A stretch of DNA of 64,000 nt from Sediminicola sp035798135 (GTDB taxonomy: Bacteria > Bacteroidota > Bacteroidia > Flavobacteriales > Flavobacteriaceae): positions 372,001-436,000 of the forward strand of contig JAPFBR010000002.1 of assembly GCA_035798135.1 (NCBI GenBank), given 5' to 3'. The number at the start of each line of letters is the position of its first letter. The stretch's first letter is position 1. The position numbers were made by a program, and so were the translations under genes. Below, one piece after another: positions 42,994 to 52,565 of the stretch. Under the pieces are notes generated by a model. The model searched no databases and was not told the origin of the DNA. It was given only the letters and a program-made list of their open reading frames with translations.

Positions 42994-44283
42994 TTAATTT
43001 TTCATCAAACTTTTTAACCTAAGGGTAACCGCGTTCTTATGGGCTTGCAACCCTTCTGCTTCTGCCATTACTTCTATGGTCCTCCCAATTGTTTGGATGC
43101 CCTTTTCAGAAATTTTTTGGAACGTCATACTTTTCATAAAACTATCTAGGTTCACCCCGCTATATTGTTTGGCATACCCATTGGTAGGTAAGGTATGGTT
43201 GGTGCCTGAGGCGTAGTCCCCAGCGCTTTCCGGCGTATAATTCCCTATGAATACAGAACCTGCATTAAACGTGTTATCCAAAAAGAAGGCCTCATTTTTA
43301 ACACAGAGAATGTAATGTTCCGGCCCATATTCGTTGATAAGGTCTATAGCGGTCTGCTCTTCTTCCACCAAAATCAACTTACTATTGGCGATGGACTTTA
43401 CGGCAATTTCTTTTCTAGGGAGGGCATTTATTTGGGATTCCACCTCTTTTTCCACTTCTTCAATGAGTTGTTTGGAGGTAGACACGAGTATTACCTGACT
43501 ATCTACACCATGTTCAGCTTGACTCAAGAGGTCCGATGCTACAAATGCCGCATTGGCAGTATCATCGGCCATCACCAACAATTCACTGGGTCCTGCAGGC
43601 ATATCTATAGCCACCCCAAATTTAGTCGCTATTTGCTTGGCAACGGTCACATACTGATTTCCAGGACCAAAAATCTTATAGACCTTGGGAATGGATTCAG
43701 TACCAAATGTCATCCCCGCAATTGCTTGGATGCCACCTACCTTAAAAATTTGCGTTACGCCACATAAACTAGCCGTATATAATATTGCAGGGTTAATTTT
43801 CCCTTCCTTATTTGGAGGGGTGCATAGGACCACTTCCTTACAACCAGCAATAGTAGCGGGTACTGCCAGCATTAAAATAGTTGAAAACAAGGGAGCCGTT
43901 CCGCCTGGAATATACAAACCTACCTTTTGAATAGGTCTTTTCTCCTGCCAACACTGAACTCCTTCTGTGGTTTCCACGTTCACCTTATTAGTTATTTGGG
44001 CCTCATGAAAAACTTCAATATTACTTTTAGCCTGAATAATGGCTCGCTTTAGCTCCTGGGAAACCAAAACTATCCCCTCCTCTATTTCTTTTTGTGTGAC
44101 CTTGTAATTCTCTAAGGTTACCCCATCGAATTTTTTGGTGTACTTTCCTATTACGCTGTCCCCACCGGTTCTTACCTCCTTGAAAACTTGGTTCACAATC
44201 CCTTCAATTTCGGCAACCTCCTGTGTCGGCCTTTTTAGGACGGCTTCCCAATCTTTTCTTTCCGGATTATAGATTTTGTTCAT
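42994..44283 (-). CDS. hisD: Histidinol dehydrogenase
   Basis: The 429-residue zinc enzyme oxidises histidinol to histidine in two NAD-linked steps. The signature region is DMPAGPSELLVMADDTANAAFVASDLLSQAEHG, in which the Gln and His bind zinc, with Asp and His ligands in the C-terminal part (YASGTNHTLPTNG region). Its ATG overlaps the hisG stop by one base, so the two are translationally coupled. Confidence 0.97.
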   Translation of the reverse strand: MNKIYNPERKDWEAVLKRPTQEVAEIEGIVNQVFKEVRTGGDSVIGKYTKKFDGVTLENYKVTQKEIEEGIVLVSQELKRAIIQAKSNIEVFHEAQITNKVNVETTEGVQCWQEKRPIQKVGLYIPGGTAPLFSTILMLAVPATIAGCKEVVLCTPPNKEGKINPAILYTASLCGVTQIFKVGGIQAIAGMTFGTESIPKVYKIFGPGNQYVTVAKQIATKFGVAIDMPAGPSELLVMADDTANAAFVASDLLSQAEHGVDSQVILVSTSKQLIEEVEKEVESQINALPRKEIAVKSIANSKLILVEEEQTAIDLINEYGPEHYILCVKNEAFFLDNTFNAGSVFIGNYTPESAGDYASGTNHTLPTNGYAKQYSGVNLDSFMKSMTFQKISEKGIQTIGRTIEVMAEAEGLQAHKNAVTLRLKSLMKN

Positions 44284-45140
44284 TATAGAACCATTTTTTC
44301 AATTGGACATACTAAAATACCCTCTGCTCCTGCGTCTTTTAGCTCTTGGATTACCTCCCAGAACTTATCTTTATTGATAACTGTATGCACGGAACTCCAA
44401 CCTTCTTCTGCCAATGGCAAAACAGTGGGGCTCCTCATTCCCGGTAATAAGGCAATGATATCCTTCAATTTATCGTTCGGGGCGTTTAATAGCACATATT
44501 TGGATTGCCTAGCTCTTAAAACCGACTGAATTCTAAACTGTAGTTTTTTTAATAGAATTTTTCCTTCTTCCGAAATCAGCGGGGAGACCGCCAAAACAGC
44601 TTCACTATGAAGCATCACCTCTACTTCTTTAAGATTGTTTTTGAAAAGGGTGCTACCACTGGAAACAATGTCACAAATAGCATCTGCTAGGCCAATATTG
44701 GGCGCAATTTCGACTGAGCCATTGATTATATGCAACTCCGCCTTAACTCCTTTTTCCTTTAAATAATTTTCTACCGTATTTGGGTAGGAAGTGGCAATTC
44801 TTTTCCCTTCAAAATCCTTAACGGATTTGTATTTTACCGATTTTGGTACTGCCAAAGAAACCTTGCATTTAGAAAAACCTAGTTTTTCGGCGACAATAAG
44901 GTCCTGCCCTTTCTCAATAAGAACATTTTCACCAATAATGGCAATATCCACTACGCCATCCCTTAGATACTGAGGAATATCGCCGTTCCTCAGATAAAAG
45001 GCTTCCATGGGGAAATTTCTTGAAGAGGCCTTGAGCTGATCTTTTCCATTATCAATGGATATCCCACAATCCTTTAAGATTTGTAGGGAATCTTCGTTTA
45101 GGCGTCCACTTTTTTGAATAGCAATTCTTATTTTTTTCAT
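44283..45140 (-). CDS. hisG: ATP phosphoribosyltransferase (long HisG)
   Basis: HisG catalyses the first step of histidine synthesis, joining ATP and PRPP. I place the start at 45140 (MKKIRIAIQKSGRLNEDS), giving 285 residues; the longer frame adds 24 residues that run into the leader region. The catalytic domain (about 1-210) includes the PRPP loop region ICDIVSSGSTLF. The C-terminal ACT-like domain (about 215-285) marks the long, hexameric, histidine-inhibited form that works without HisZ. A leader peptide and attenuator precede it. Confidence 0.96.
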   Translation of the reverse strand: MKKIRIAIQKSGRLNEDSLQILKDCGISIDNGKDQLKASSRNFPMEAFYLRNGDIPQYLRDGVVDIAIIGENVLIEKGQDLIVAEKLGFSKCKVSLAVPKSVKYKSVKDFEGKRIATSYPNTVENYLKEKGVKAELHIINGSVEIAPNIGLADAICDIVSSGSTLFKNNLKEVEVMLHSEAVLAVSPLISEEGKILLKKLQFRIQSVLRARQSKYVLLNAPNDKLKDIIALLPGMRSPTVLPLAEEGWSSVHTVINKDKFWEVIQELKDAGAEGILVCPIEKMVL

Positions 45141-45193
45141 CCGTTTAATATTTGTTTTTTGGCCTGAACAAACAAACAGGATGTTAAAAGCAA

Positions 45194-45219
45194 AACCCGT
45201 TTGATTGCTCAAACGGGTT
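45194..45219 (-). terminator. his operon attenuator hairpin
   Basis: AACCCGTTTGA and TCAAACGGGTT form a perfect 11-bp stem around a 4-base loop, and TTTTGCTTTT follows on the minus strand. It lies between the His-rich leader peptide and hisG, where transcription attenuation would act. Confidence 0.88.
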
Positions 45220-45249
45220 AGAATATATTTTAGTTACAACAATACATTT

Positions 45250-45309
45250 CTAGCTCGCCTGATTGCAAGAAAAGAAATGATGATGATGATGTACGCTGTA
45301 CTTTTTCAT
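45250..45309 (-). CDS. hisL: his operon leader peptide with five His codons
   Basis: A 20-codon frame starts at ATG 45309 and encodes the 19-residue MKKYSVHHHHHFFSCNQAS, with five consecutive CAT codons. It ends 31 bases before the attenuator stem. When charged His-tRNA is scarce, ribosomes would stall at the His run and favour an antiterminator, as in classical his leaders. A -7-like TATTTTTG lies on the minus strand at 45317-45324, unusually close to the ATG and with no good TTG partner, so the promoter is uncertain. Confidence 0.88.
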   Translation of the reverse strand: MKKYSVHHHHHFFSCNQAS

Positions 45310-45385
45310 AATGACACAAAAATAATACTAATTTTTATTCTTGAAAAATTTAAGTCTCACAATTTGTATCAAATATGTTAAAATA

Positions 45386-46207
45386 CTATTGATTCCCTAA
45401 AATGACAGGTAAACCACCATCTCCAGAACCAATAACAATTACTTTGCTATTTGGAGATTCCGATAATTTAAGGGTTGCTTCGATTCCTTTATCCTGAAGG
45501 ATTTTGTCTGTCAGTGATGCACTTAAAATTTTGTTTGCATCCGCCTTACCTTTAGCTTCTATGATTACTTTTTCAGCTTCCTTTTGAGCTGTAACAAGTC
45601 TAAACTCATATTCCAAAGATTCTTGCTCTTGTTTTAATTTACGCTCAATAGCCTCTTTAATAGTTGCCGGCAAGGTTACATCACGAACTAAAATTTCATT
45701 TAATTGAATGTACTGTCCGTCTACGATTTTTCTAGTCTCCTCAAAAATTTCCTGTTGTATGGCATCCCTTTTACTGGAATATAATTGCTCAGGGGTATAA
45801 CGACCTACAACACTTCTTGCTGCTGATCGTATGGATGGCAATAAAACGCGTTGAACGTATTCTTCACCTTTTTCTTGGTGCAGTTTCCCCAAAAACTCTC
45901 TTTTAGGTTCAAACCATGCAGAAGCATCCAATTTAATATTCAATCCATTGGAAGAAAGAACGTTCATCTTTTCAAAAACTTCTTGTTGTCTTACTTCATA
46001 GACGAATACCTTGTTCCAAGGGGCTACAATATGAAAACCTTCACCTAGGGAGGGCTCATCAGTAACGACACCTCCTCCAAAGGTTTCATATAAAACACCT
46101 GCCTTACCAGAATTTATGGTAACAGTTGATTTAAACATTAGGATGACCAGTGCTATAATTGTAATCAATGCGGGTAATGCAATTTTGGGTAATTTGTCCA
46201 TTTTCAA
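45386..46207 (-). CDS. Prohibitin / SPFH-domain membrane protein
   Basis: The 273-residue protein has one N-terminal membrane helix (about 8-26) and an SPFH/band 7 domain (about 28-200), followed by a Glu/Lys-rich coiled coil (about 200-245, LVTAQKEAEKVIIEAKGKADANKIL). Bacterial relatives build large rings that regulate membrane proteases. A second start two codons in (MDKLPK) is possible. No FtsH gene is adjacent. It is on the same strand as, and 16 bases from, the upstream VWA-like membrane protein. Confidence 0.92.
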   Translation of the reverse strand: MKMDKLPKIALPALITIIALVILMFKSTVTINSGKAGVLYETFGGGVVTDEPSLGEGFHIVAPWNKVFVYEVRQQEVFEKMNVLSSNGLNIKLDASAWFEPKREFLGKLHQEKGEEYVQRVLLPSIRSAARSVVGRYTPEQLYSSKRDAIQQEIFEETRKIVDGQYIQLNEILVRDVTLPATIKEAIERKLKQEQESLEYEFRLVTAQKEAEKVIIEAKGKADANKILSASLTDKILQDKGIEATLKLSESPNSKVIVIGSGDGGLPVILGNQ

Positions 46208-46222
46208 TATTTATTATTTAAT

Positions 46223-48256
46223 TTAAATTAATCCATTATATTTTCTCAAAAACCATTCTGCTGTCAATGCCAAAATTATTATGGCCAGGAGGATTCTAAA
46301 ATCGATCAAAGGTACGACATTTAGAATGCCTTCTTGTGTTGGCAAGTAACGATTGTCAGTCACGAGCCGATTTATTAGTTTATCTAAATCTTTTGGATAA
46401 TAAAGGGATCCCTCAGTATTTTGGGCTAATCTGCCCATTTTTTTGAAGTTACTGGATAAGAATTGATTTTCAACATTAAAATCCAGTATTTTAAATGTGC
46501 CAGATTTGGAAATATTTTCATTTTGGACATTTACCTTGAACTCATATGAGCCACTGCCAAAATTTTCAAGATCAACTTCATAATACCCGTTTTTCAATAA
46601 CAGTGGGATTACCCGTACAGCGCTGTCCGATAGTCTTTTAGTTGTGATAGTCAAGGAAGCATTGGCATCAAAGACATAGGTCTTATCGAAATAGGTTGCT
46701 TTTATTTCGGCATCCCCGGCGCCGGAGAAGATGGTGTTATAATCAAGCGTTAACCGTTCCTTTCCCACGTTTGTTGCCAAATACAACACCAGTTTGCCCA
46801 TTAATTCGTCAAAATTGTTGAAACTCTTATCGTTTCTAAAACTCTGCATTCTCCACTTCCAAATATTCTCCGCAAACAAGACCGCCTCTTTTTTTGCACC
46901 ATCAGTAATTACCGCCAACAGAGGCTCCGCTACGTCAACACCTTTAATTCGCTGATTTAGCAATGTTTCATGGGGCTTGGTGATCAGTATTTCTCCCAGA
47001 TCACTTTCCAAAGGCGGAAAATTGGTCAATGAAAATTCAGAATTGTTGAAAATAGTGAAGTTGGGATTCAATACCGGAAATATATCTTCAATTTGATTAT
47101 AGGATTTTTTTTCAAAATTACTTTGTACCGAATTCAAAAAACGCCAATCTGTTTTTGTTCCGGTTATGGTAAACTTCTGTACGCCTTTGGTCTCAATGAA
47201 ATCATAGATTGGCTTAAAAGAGGGAATGGGTTGATACAAGACGAACAAATCAATATCATCCAATTTTTCAATATCCGCATTGGGCTTCAACAAAACCACC
47301 TTGCGCTGCTCATTGCTTTCTATTGCTTTTTTTAAGGCGCCAATGTCTGGATGAAGTATATCGGTAATTATGGCCACGTTTGTTTTTTCATCAATGACCT
47401 CCAAAGCTATTTCCCTTTGGTTATTGGCTCTATTTTTTTCATGGTCCAATGGACTCGCCGATATTCTTATTTCCTTGACCCCTACTGTTTTTGCTTCCAA
47501 TAAGGAATATATTCTTCTGGAGTTATCCGTTTTTGATAATTTAACCGTTTCAGTTGCCACCACCTTCCCGTCTATCTCAGTGCGGACAACGGTACTAATA
47601 CTGCCTTCACCATCGTAAGCAATATAGGTTTCCACCGGAAATTTATTTTTAAGAAAGGCATATTTATTGGCATTGACCTGAGAAATCCTAATATCGTCAT
47701 ATGTGGCGGTATCACCTACCACTACAGGAAATACAGTAATTGCCTTTGAGGAACCATAAAACTCATAATCCTCCCCAACAGTCTGATTTCCATCGCTGAT
47801 AAGAATGACAGCCGTATTGGAATTATCGAATACCTCATTTATGGAGCTCAAGGCGTTGGCTATGTTGGTGCTTTTTTTGGTGAAATTTACACTGTCAAGG
47901 ACTTCCAAGTTATTTCCAAAACTAAAGGTTTGGAGATTAAACAGATCTAAAACACTACTGTTTTCCGTTATCTTTTTAAGGAGGGAATCTATATTTGTAA
48001 TTTTATTGATTTCCCTTAAGGAAGTAGAATTATCCACCAACATGACTAGGTTCGCCCTTTCAAGTACGTAGTCGGTTTTAGTGAATTTGGGGTTGATCAA
48101 TAATAAGAGAATGCCGAAAATGGCCAGAAAACGCAAAAGGGAGAGGGATATTTTTAATTCCCTACTCCCTTTGGTCTTGTAAAAATATTGGACCAGTACA
48201 ATTGCAATTGCGAACACTGCCGCTAGCAAAACAAATAGTACTGAAGATGTCTGCAT
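46223..48256 (-). CDS. VWA-like membrane protein of unknown function
   Basis: The 677-residue protein has two N-terminal membrane helices (about 5-24 and 38-58) and one near the C-terminus (about 652-670). The middle begins with a VWA-like domain containing LVDNSTSL, similar to the DxSxS MIDAS site but starting Asp-Asn-Ser-Thr-Ser, and ILISDGNQT. The rest is predicted beta-rich. The layout recalls BatA/BatB-type VWA proteins of Bacteroidetes, without their usual neighbours. It lies between fabG and the prohibitin gene. Confidence 0.75.
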   Translation of the reverse strand: MQTSSVLFVLLAAVFAIAIVLVQYFYKTKGSRELKISLSLLRFLAIFGILLLLINPKFTKTDYVLERANLVMLVDNSTSLREINKITNIDSLLKKITENSSVLDLFNLQTFSFGNNLEVLDSVNFTKKSTNIANALSSINEVFDNSNTAVILISDGNQTVGEDYEFYGSSKAITVFPVVVGDTATYDDIRISQVNANKYAFLKNKFPVETYIAYDGEGSISTVVRTEIDGKVVATETVKLSKTDNSRRIYSLLEAKTVGVKEIRISASPLDHEKNRANNQREIALEVIDEKTNVAIITDILHPDIGALKKAIESNEQRKVVLLKPNADIEKLDDIDLFVLYQPIPSFKPIYDFIETKGVQKFTITGTKTDWRFLNSVQSNFEKKSYNQIEDIFPVLNPNFTIFNNSEFSLTNFPPLESDLGEILITKPHETLLNQRIKGVDVAEPLLAVITDGAKKEAVLFAENIWKWRMQSFRNDKSFNNFDELMGKLVLYLATNVGKERLTLDYNTIFSGAGDAEIKATYFDKTYVFDANASLTITTKRLSDSAVRVIPLLLKNGYYEVDLENFGSGSYEFKVNVQNENISKSGTFKILDFNVENQFLSSNFKKMGRLAQNTEGSLYYPKDLDKLINRLVTDNRYLPTQEGILNVVPLIDFRILLAIIILALTAEWFLRKYNGLI

Positions 48257-48348
48257 AAAATTTATTAATTCGTTCGTAAGCTATTGGGAAGGACAACCCT
48301 TCTTTTGGTTTAAAAGAGAAGGGACAACCAATTCACATCAATTAATGT

Positions 48349-49095
48349 TTATGTCAACATACCCCCATCAACATTAAGGACTTGTCCGGTTACGTAGGCA
48401 GAAAGGTCTGAAGCGAAGAACAAACATGCATTTGCAACATCATCCGGAGAGCCACCACGTTTAAGCGGAATGCCATCCCTCCATCCTTGAACTACTTTTG
48501 CATCCAATTTATCTGTCATTTCAGTTTCTATGAATCCCGGGGCAATTGCATTACAACGAATATTTCTGGAACCAAGTTCCAAAGCTACTGATTTTGTGAA
48601 GCCGATCATCCCCGCTTTTGAAGCCGCATAGTTGGTCTGTCCAGCATTGCCTTTTACACCTACAACACTGCTCATATTAATGATGGAGCCTTTACGTTGC
48701 TTCAACATGGTACGCTGCACGGCCTTTGTCATATTGAAAACCGATTTTAGGTTGATCTCTATAACGGAATCAAAATCCGCTTCTGACATACGCATTAATA
48801 AATTGTCCTTAGTAATCCCCGCGTTGTTTATTAGGACGTCTATACTATCGAAATCTTCCAATATCTTGCCCACCAATTTTTCGGAGTCCTCAAAACTGGC
48901 CGCATTACTTTTATACGCCTTGGCTTTAACACCTTTGGCAGTTAATTCTTTTTCCAATTCAAGGGCAGGTGCCTCACTTGAACTATACGTAAAGGCTACA
49001 TTGGCGCCATGATCTGCAAAAACCTTGGCAATTCCCATACCTATACCCCTACTGGCACCGGTAATTATAACATTTTTTCCTTCTAGAAGCTTCAT
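48349..49095 (-). CDS. fabG: 3-oxoacyl-ACP reductase
   Basis: The 248-residue short-chain dehydrogenase reduces 3-oxoacyl-ACP with NADPH in fatty acid elongation. The cofactor loop is TGASRGIG (about 12-19), NNAG follows near residue 90, and the catalytic Ser and YAASK are in the SSVVGVKGNAGQTNYAASKAG region. I take the start at 49095 (MKLLEGKNVIITGAS) since the 11 residues before it do not fit the family. SDR paralogs exist, so the substrate is inferred from similarity. Confidence 0.93.
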   Translation of the reverse strand: MKLLEGKNVIITGASRGIGMGIAKVFADHGANVAFTYSSSEAPALELEKELTAKGVKAKAYKSNAASFEDSEKLVGKILEDFDSIDVLINNAGITKDNLLMRMSEADFDSVIEINLKSVFNMTKAVQRTMLKQRKGSIINMSSVVGVKGNAGQTNYAASKAGMIGFTKSVALELGSRNIRCNAIAPGFIETEMTDKLDAKVVQGWRDGIPLKRGGSPDDVANACLFFASDLSAYVTGQVLNVDGGMLT

Positions 49096-49154
49096 GTGAT
49101 TCTTTTGTTTACTTAAGTTGATATTCAAATATAGGCTATGTTTCAGATAAGGCG

Positions 49155-49208
49155 AAAAAAAAACCCTATTCCTCCCGAATTTAATTCAGAATGATAGGGA
49201 TTTTTTTT
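49155..49208 (-). terminator. Terminator after sucD
   Basis: The arms ACCCTAT and ATAGGG(A)T flank a 25-base loop containing its own small inverted repeat (GAATTTAATTC), with A and T runs at the edges. It lies about 40 bases past the sucD stop on the minus strand and upstream of fabG. Confidence 0.75.
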
Positions 49209-49249
49209 GAGATTCATTAGTTGAATCCTATACATAAACAGGACTCTTA

Positions 49250-50122
49250 TTATCCTACTACTTCCTTCACTTTAAGACCAATTTCAGCTGGAGAATCTAC
49301 CACATGGATACCACATTCCCTCATAATACGTTTTTTGGCCTGGGCAGTATCATCACTACCACCTACAATAGCACCAGCATGGCCCATTGTTCTCCCTGCC
49401 GGAGCAGTTTCACCAGCAATAAATCCTACAATTGGCTTTTTACTACCACTAGCCTTGTACCATTGGGCAGCATCAGCTTCCAATTGTCCACCGATCTCTC
49501 CGATCATGACTACGCATTCCGTTTCTGGATCGTTGATCAATAATTCAACGGCCTCTTTTGTGGTAGTTCCTATGATTGGATCACCACCAATTCCAATAGC
49601 GGTAGTTATCCCCAATCCTTGACGAACTACTTGGTCAGCAGCTTCATATGTTAATGTTCCCGATTTTGATACGATCCCAATATTTCCTTTTTTAAAGACG
49701 AAACCTGGCATAATACCTACTTTTGCCTCCCCGGGAGTAATTACCCCAGGACAGTTAGGACCAATCAATCTGCAATCTTTACCTTTTATATAGTCGTATG
49801 CCTTCACCATATCAGCAATAGGGATACCCTCCGTAATGGTAATAATAACTTTAATTCCTGCTTCGGCAGCTTCCATAATGGCGTCTGCAGCAAATGCGGG
49901 CGGTACAAAAATAATAGTTGTATCTGCTCCTACTTTCTCAATAGCTTCCGCAACAGTATTAAAAACAGGTCTTCCCAAATGTTCTTGTCCTCCTTTACCT
50001 GGAGTTACACCCCCAACTACGTTGGTTCCGTATTCGATCATTTGTTCGGCGTGAAAAGTACCTTCACTACCTGTAAAACCTTGTACAATAATTTTCGAGT
50101 CCTTATTAACTAAAACGCTCAT
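49250..50122 (-). CDS. sucD: Succinyl-CoA ligase, alpha subunit
   Basis: The 290-residue subunit of the TCA-cycle enzyme binds CoA and carries the phosphohistidine. The N-terminal CoA-binding part has VQGFTGSEGTFHAEQM. The C-terminal half has the phosphorylated His in GRTMGHAGAIVGGSDDTAQAK (near 245). GEIGGQLEADAA and the IGIGGDPIIGT loop are conserved. SucC is not in the window, as is usual in Bacteroidetes where the subunits are separated. Confidence 0.97.
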   Translation of the reverse strand: MSVLVNKDSKIIVQGFTGSEGTFHAEQMIEYGTNVVGGVTPGKGGQEHLGRPVFNTVAEAIEKVGADTTIIFVPPAFAADAIMEAAEAGIKVIITITEGIPIADMVKAYDYIKGKDCRLIGPNCPGVITPGEAKVGIMPGFVFKKGNIGIVSKSGTLTYEAADQVVRQGLGITTAIGIGGDPIIGTTTKEAVELLINDPETECVVMIGEIGGQLEADAAQWYKASGSKKPIVGFIAGETAPAGRTMGHAGAIVGGSDDTAQAKKRIMRECGIHVVDSPAEIGLKVKEVVG

Positions 50123-50196
50123 TCTATATTTGGTTTATTTTTTGGTTTACAAAAATATGGCTTAAAAAACGATTTTTAAAGTATTACTATGCTTAT

Positions 50197-51129
50197 TTAT
50201 TCCTTCAATTTTTCCAATATGGCAGGGATTTGTCTTACATAAGCCAATTGCCTTAATTTTTCCCTGAATTCCTCTGCAGGGCTTCCAAAATAGCTCTTTC
50301 CGCCTTCAAGGGACTTCGATATACCACTTTGTGCCATGATCACTGCTTTTTTGCCTATTGTGATACCACTGATTACGCCTACCTGTCCCCAAATGGTTAC
50401 TTCATCCTCGACAACAACGCATCCAGCAATTCCTGTTTGTGAAGCAATAAGACATTTCTCCCCTATTACAGTATCGTGGCCTACGTGTACCTGATTGTCC
50501 AATTTGGAACCCTTTTTAATTGTTGTATCCCCTGTTACTCCCTTATCTATTGTACACAATGCTCCAATATCCACATGATCCTCAATTACAACCCTCCCAC
50601 CGGACAATAATTTGTCGTACCCGGAAGGTCGGTTTTTGTAATAAAAGGCATCTCCCCCAAGGACAGTTCCTGCATGAATAGTGACGTGGTTCCCTATGAC
50701 ACAATTGTCATAAATGGAAACATTGGAATGAATGGTGCAATGCTCCCCTATTACCACATTATTTCCAATAAACGCATTGGGTTGTATGGTTGTATGTGCC
50801 CCTATTTTAGCCGTAGGGGAAATGGTATTGACCGATTTTTCAAAGGGCCTAAAAAAGTTTGTCAAAGTATTAAAATCCCTGAACGGGTCATCGGAAATCA
50901 AGAGTGCTTTCCCTTCTGGGCAAGCCACCTCCTTATTGATAAGAACTACGGTAGCATTGGAATTCAAAGCTTTATCATAGTACTTGGGATGATCGACAAA
51001 AACGATATCCCCTTGCTCCACAACATGAATTTCGTTCATTCCCAAAACTGGAAAGTCATCGGCCCCGACATACTTGGTTTTGATGATGGCAGCCACCTGC
51101 TTTAACGAATATGGAATGGGAAATTTCAT
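50197..51129 (-). CDS. LpxD-like acyltransferase paralog
   Basis: The 310-residue protein has an N-terminal uridine-binding-like domain (1-100) and a left-handed beta-helix of hexapeptide repeats (about 100-265). It is like LpxD, which adds a 3-hydroxyacyl chain to UDP-3-O-acylglucosamine, but is shorter than the LpxD at 53959-54984 and differs in the N-terminal domain. The LpxD catalytic His is likely in the GSKLDNQVHVGHDTVIG region. Two LpxD-like genes in one cluster suggest different acyl chains or a different sugar substrate. Confidence 0.8.
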   Translation of the reverse strand: MKFPIPYSLKQVAAIIKTKYVGADDFPVLGMNEIHVVEQGDIVFVDHPKYYDKALNSNATVVLINKEVACPEGKALLISDDPFRDFNTLTNFFRPFEKSVNTISPTAKIGAHTTIQPNAFIGNNVVIGEHCTIHSNVSIYDNCVIGNHVTIHAGTVLGGDAFYYKNRPSGYDKLLSGGRVVIEDHVDIGALCTIDKGVTGDTTIKKGSKLDNQVHVGHDTVIGEKCLIASQTGIAGCVVVEDEVTIWGQVGVISGITIGKKAVIMAQSGISKSLEGGKSYFGSPAEEFREKLRQLAYVRQIPAILEKLKE

Positions 51130-51140
51130 AGGACGAAATT

Positions 51141-51188
51141 AAAAAAGGTGTTCAACAAAAAGAGTTTTCCTCCATAAGTTAAACACCT
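51141..51188 (-). terminator. Terminator after efp
   Basis: AGGTGTT and AACACCT form a stem at 51146-51188 with a 29-base loop, followed by TTTTTT on the minus strand. It lies 18 bases past the efp stop, before the LpxD-like gene. Confidence 0.65.
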
Positions 51189-51205
51189 ATATATGATTAA
51201 CTGGA

Positions 51206-51772
51206 TTATTCTTTTACACGCTCCATATAAGCGCCTTTCTCGGTGTCTACTTTAATTTTATCGCCTTCATTGATAAACAAAGGTACATTTACGCTGGCTC
51301 CAGTCTCCACCTTAGCAGGTTTTGTGGCATTGGTAGCTGTATTTCCCTTCACCCCCGGCTCAGTATAGGTAACTTCCAAAACTACACTGGCTGGCATATC
51401 AACGGATAAGGGCATGCTGTCCTCGGTATTGAACAGAATGGTCACCAATTCTCCTTCTTTTAACAATCCGGGAGCATCCAAAGAACTTTCTTGAAGTGTA
51501 ATTTGGTTGTAATCATCGGTGTTCATAAAATGATAGGTTTCACCTTCGGAATAAAGGTATTGGTATGTACGGGTCTCTACACGAACATCCTCAATTTTGT
51601 GTCCGGATGAAAAGGTATTGTCAATTACTTTCCCAGTGGTGACACTTTTTAATTTGGTACGCACAAAAGCTGGGCCTTTACCTGGTTTAACGTGTAAAAA
51701 TTCAATAATTTTAAAAATATCGTGGTTATACTTGATGCATAAACCTTTTCTAATGTCTGATGTAGATGCCAT
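51206..51772 (-). CDS. efp: Elongation factor P
   Basis: EF-P rescues ribosomes stalled at polyproline stretches. The 188-residue protein has the three-beta-barrel layout. The tip loop is KPGKGPAF with Lys at about 33, the residue modified in many species; the modifying enzyme is not in the window. The FMNTDDYNQI and EVTYTEPGVKGNTA segments are typical. It follows lpxA with a 5-base gap on the same strand. Confidence 0.97.
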   Translation of the reverse strand: MASTSDIRKGLCIKYNHDIFKIIEFLHVKPGKGPAFVRTKLKSVTTGKVIDNTFSSGHKIEDVRVETRTYQYLYSEGETYHFMNTDDYNQITLQESSLDAPGLLKEGELVTILFNTEDSMPLSVDMPASVVLEVTYTEPGVKGNTATNATKPAKVETGASVNVPLFINEGDKIKVDTEKGAYMERVKE

Positions 51773-51777
51773 AAAAA

Positions 51778-52563
51778 TTAATTTGTACTAAAATATCCTT
51801 TCATTATCCCTCTTTGGGAATCTCTAATAAATTGTAAAATCTCATCCCTTTCAGGACTTGCTTCCATTTCTGCCTCAATAATCTGTACAGCTTGGGAATT
51901 GTTATAATTCTTCTGATACAGTATCCTGTAAATGTTCTGAATTTCTTTGATCTTTTCAGATTCGAACCCCCTTCGTCTTAGGCCCACGGAATTGATCCCA
52001 ACGTAAGACAATGGTTCCCTAGCGGCTTTTACGTAGGGAGGCACATCTTTTCTGACCAAAGAACCTCCTGTTACAAAAGCGTGATGCCCTATAGATACAA
52101 ATTGATGAACAGCGACCAACCCTGCCAAAATCACATTATCACCAATAGTGACATGTCCGGCCAAGGTAGAGTTATTGGAGAAGATACAATTATCACCAAT
52201 AAAACAATCATGGGCAATATGACAGTAGGCCATAATTAGGCAGTTCTTGCCTATTTTGGTTTTCATTCTATCAGAGGTCCCTTTGTTTATGGTGGCACAC
52301 TCCCGAATGGTGGTATTATCACCTATCTCTACAGTAGTTTCTTCTCCTTTATATTTTAAGTCTTGAGGAGTTGCTGATATAACGGCCCCTGGAAAAATAT
52401 TACAGTTTTTCCCTATTCTTGCCCCGTCCATAATGGTAACATTGGATCCTATCCAAGTTCCTTCGCCGATAATAACGTTATTATGAATGGTAGTAAACGG
52501 CTCCACCACCACATTTTTGGCGATTTTTGCTCCTGGATGTATATACGCCAGTGGTTGGTTCAT
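51778..52563 (-). CDS. lpxA: Acyl-ACP--UDP-N-acetylglucosamine O-acyltransferase
   Basis: LpxA starts lipid A synthesis by moving a 3-hydroxyacyl chain onto UDP-GlcNAc. I take the start at 52563 (MNQPLAYIHPGAKIAKN), giving 261 residues; the frame extends 15 codons further up but these overlap the LpxC/FabZ stop and do not fit the family. The left-handed beta-helix has the catalytic His in MAYCHIAHDCFIGD (near 120). GGSLVRKDVPPYVKA follows. The C-terminal helices are intact. Confidence 0.95.
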   Translation of the reverse strand: MNQPLAYIHPGAKIAKNVVVEPFTTIHNNVIIGEGTWIGSNVTIMDGARIGKNCNIFPGAVISATPQDLKYKGEETTVEIGDNTTIRECATINKGTSDRMKTKIGKNCLIMAYCHIAHDCFIGDNCIFSNNSTLAGHVTIGDNVILAGLVAVHQFVSIGHHAFVTGGSLVRKDVPPYVKAAREPLSYVGINSVGLRRRGFESEKIKEIQNIYRILYQKNYNNSQAVQIIEAEMEASPERDEILQFIRDSQRGIMKGYFSTN

Positions 52564-52565
52564 AA

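Noticed and set aside
45277..45291. Run of five ATG triplets that looks like a microsatellite
   Set aside because: On the minus strand it is five His codons in frame in the leader peptide, which explains it.
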